This document shows positions 7,516 to 7,874 of a DNA stretch of 7,874 bases, in pieces (positions within the stretch are counted from its first letter, which is position 1; each line of letters starts with the position of its first letter). The position numbers were made by a program, and so were the translations under genes. The notes below the pieces were generated by a model that made no database searches, was not told the origin of the DNA, and worked only from the letters and a program-made list of their open reading frames with translations. Source of the DNA: Candidatus Bathycorpusculum sp. (GTDB lineage: Archaea; Thermoproteota; Bathyarchaeia; Bathyarchaeales; Bathycorpusculaceae); assembly GCA_009779045.1 (NCBI GenBank), contig WREZ01000052.1, positions 1-7,874 on the forward strand. Reading direction: 5' to 3'.

Positions 7516-7533
7516 CTTTTTACAATTTTATTT
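7516..7533 (+). terminator. T-rich terminator after atpI
   Basis: About 12 bases beyond the atpI stop the plus strand has a run of five T (7517-7521), followed by ACAATTTTATTTAC. A second T5 lies near 7581-7585. This suits a hairpin-free archaeal terminator. The call rests on composition and position between two genes. Confidence 0.4.
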
Positions 7534-7597
7534 ACTTCGTCTAAAACATCATAAAACTGTTATTTGTGCAGTTTCACTACTTTTTGGCTATAAAGCT

Positions 7598-7611
7598 AAA
7601 AGTTTTTATTT
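7598..7611 (+). promoter_or_regulatory. archaeal promoter (BRE/TATA) of the gene at 7634
   Basis: The stretch AAAAGTTTTTATTT combines a purine-rich BRE-like part with a TATA-like part centred near 7606. The ATG at 7634 is about 28 bases downstream, so transcription would begin at or within a few bases of the start codon. That predicts a leaderless message and agrees with the lack of a Shine-Dalgarno site there. A second TATA-like sequence, CTATAAAG (7588-7595), is farther away and less well placed. Confidence 0.55.
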
Positions 7612-7633
7612 GCTTAAAACACATTTCACTATT

Positions 7634-7874
7634 ATGGGCTGCGTTAATAGGTTTTTGATGTTATCATTTATCTTTTTATTACTGTCAAGCTTAATGGTGT
7701 TAACAATTATACCGGTAACGGTGCAAGCAGCAACTAAACCCTCTATACCACAATTCAGCGTAAATTTTGTTAACCACCCTTATGATGTACCACCTACTAC
7801 CTCAACACACCCCTACACAGGAGTAGTTACAAACACACCTGGTTACCGTGTAGATAACTGGACAATAGATGTTA
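7634..7874 (+). CDS. secreted or surface protein, 5' part only
   Basis: An open frame starts at the ATG at 7634 and continues past the window edge (80 complete codons seen). The first 33 residues form a signal peptide: MGCVNR, a long hydrophobic stretch, and a probable cut after VQA. The visible mature part begins ATKPSIPQFSVNFV, then contains YDVPPTTSTHPYTG and PGYRVDNWTIDV. It is rich in Thr, Pro, Val and aromatic residues, like an extracytoplasmic beta-strand domain. From memory it resembles secreted proteins of unknown function that are common in Bathyarchaeia genomes, which begin with a PSxPxF motif after the signal; I cannot confirm that here. A good promoter lies at about -28 and the start appears leaderless. 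It is separated from atpI by 129 bases and is probably unrelated to the ATPase. No function is assigned. Confidence 0.8.
   Translation, partial: MGCVNRFLMLSFIFLLLSSLMVLTIIPVTVQAATKPSIPQFSVNFVNHPYDVPPTTSTHPYTGVVTNTPGYRVDNWTIDV

Noticed and set aside
7582..7602. Imperfect inverted repeat TTTGGCTATAAAGCTAAA as a hairpin or operator
   Set aside because: The arms are short and mismatched and the region is AT-rich; the overlapping promoter reading at 7598-7611 explains the stretch better.
1..7874. A novel multi-gene system such as defence, mobile element or biosynthetic cluster
   Set aside because: Seven of the eight visible genes are standard A-type ATP synthase subunits, the eighth is a fragment of a secreted protein, and no long stretch is left unexplained.

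Overview
The window looks like AT-rich archaeal chromosome. Almost all of it encodes an A-type (A1AO, V-like) ATP synthase/ATPase. The archaeal assignment rests on A-type subunits A, B, D, E, F, I and K instead of F-type ones, TATA/BRE-like promoters, short or absent leaders ahead of first genes, and T-run terminators. The gene order F-E-A-B-D followed by K resembles the arrangement in TACK-group archaea. The gene style, and a secreted protein fragment at the right edge that resembles, from memory, a bathyarchaeal family, make Bathyarchaeia my best guess; this is inference, not proof.

Layout. Positions 1-118 hold the 3' flank of the proteolipid gene, including one copy of a 28-bp repeat and a T-run. 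The minus strand, read from 5391 down to 631, carries a tight cluster: atpF (5077-5391), atpE (4456-5076), atpA (2686-4452), atpB (1292-2680) and atpD (631-1278). Gaps are 0, 3, 5 and 13 bases, and several genes have Shine-Dalgarno-like sites inside the end of the preceding gene. After atpD comes a 137-base gap with two T6 runs and a possible promoter, then atpK (119-481), the membrane rotor-ring subunit with a signal peptide. Divergently, across a 61-base shared promoter region, atpI (5453-7504, plus) encodes the membrane stator subunit. After a T-rich end and a good archaeal promoter, a new plus-strand gene starts at 7634 and runs off the edge; it encodes a secreted or surface protein.

How it works together. 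A3B3 is the ATP-converting head, D and F form the central stalk, E is part of the peripheral stalk, and K and I form the ion channel. Subunits C (ring-to-stalk connector) and H (partner of E) are not in the window and must lie elsewhere if the enzyme is standard. Ion-site residues in K suggest H+ rather than Na+ coupling.

I see no mobile element, CRISPR array, tRNA, rRNA or undescribed multi-gene system. The points worth a second look are small: a 37-bp-period duplication that rewrote the K C-terminus, an unusual K start region, a changed P-loop residue in A, abrupt shifts in synonymous codon use within and between genes, and the divergent promoter.
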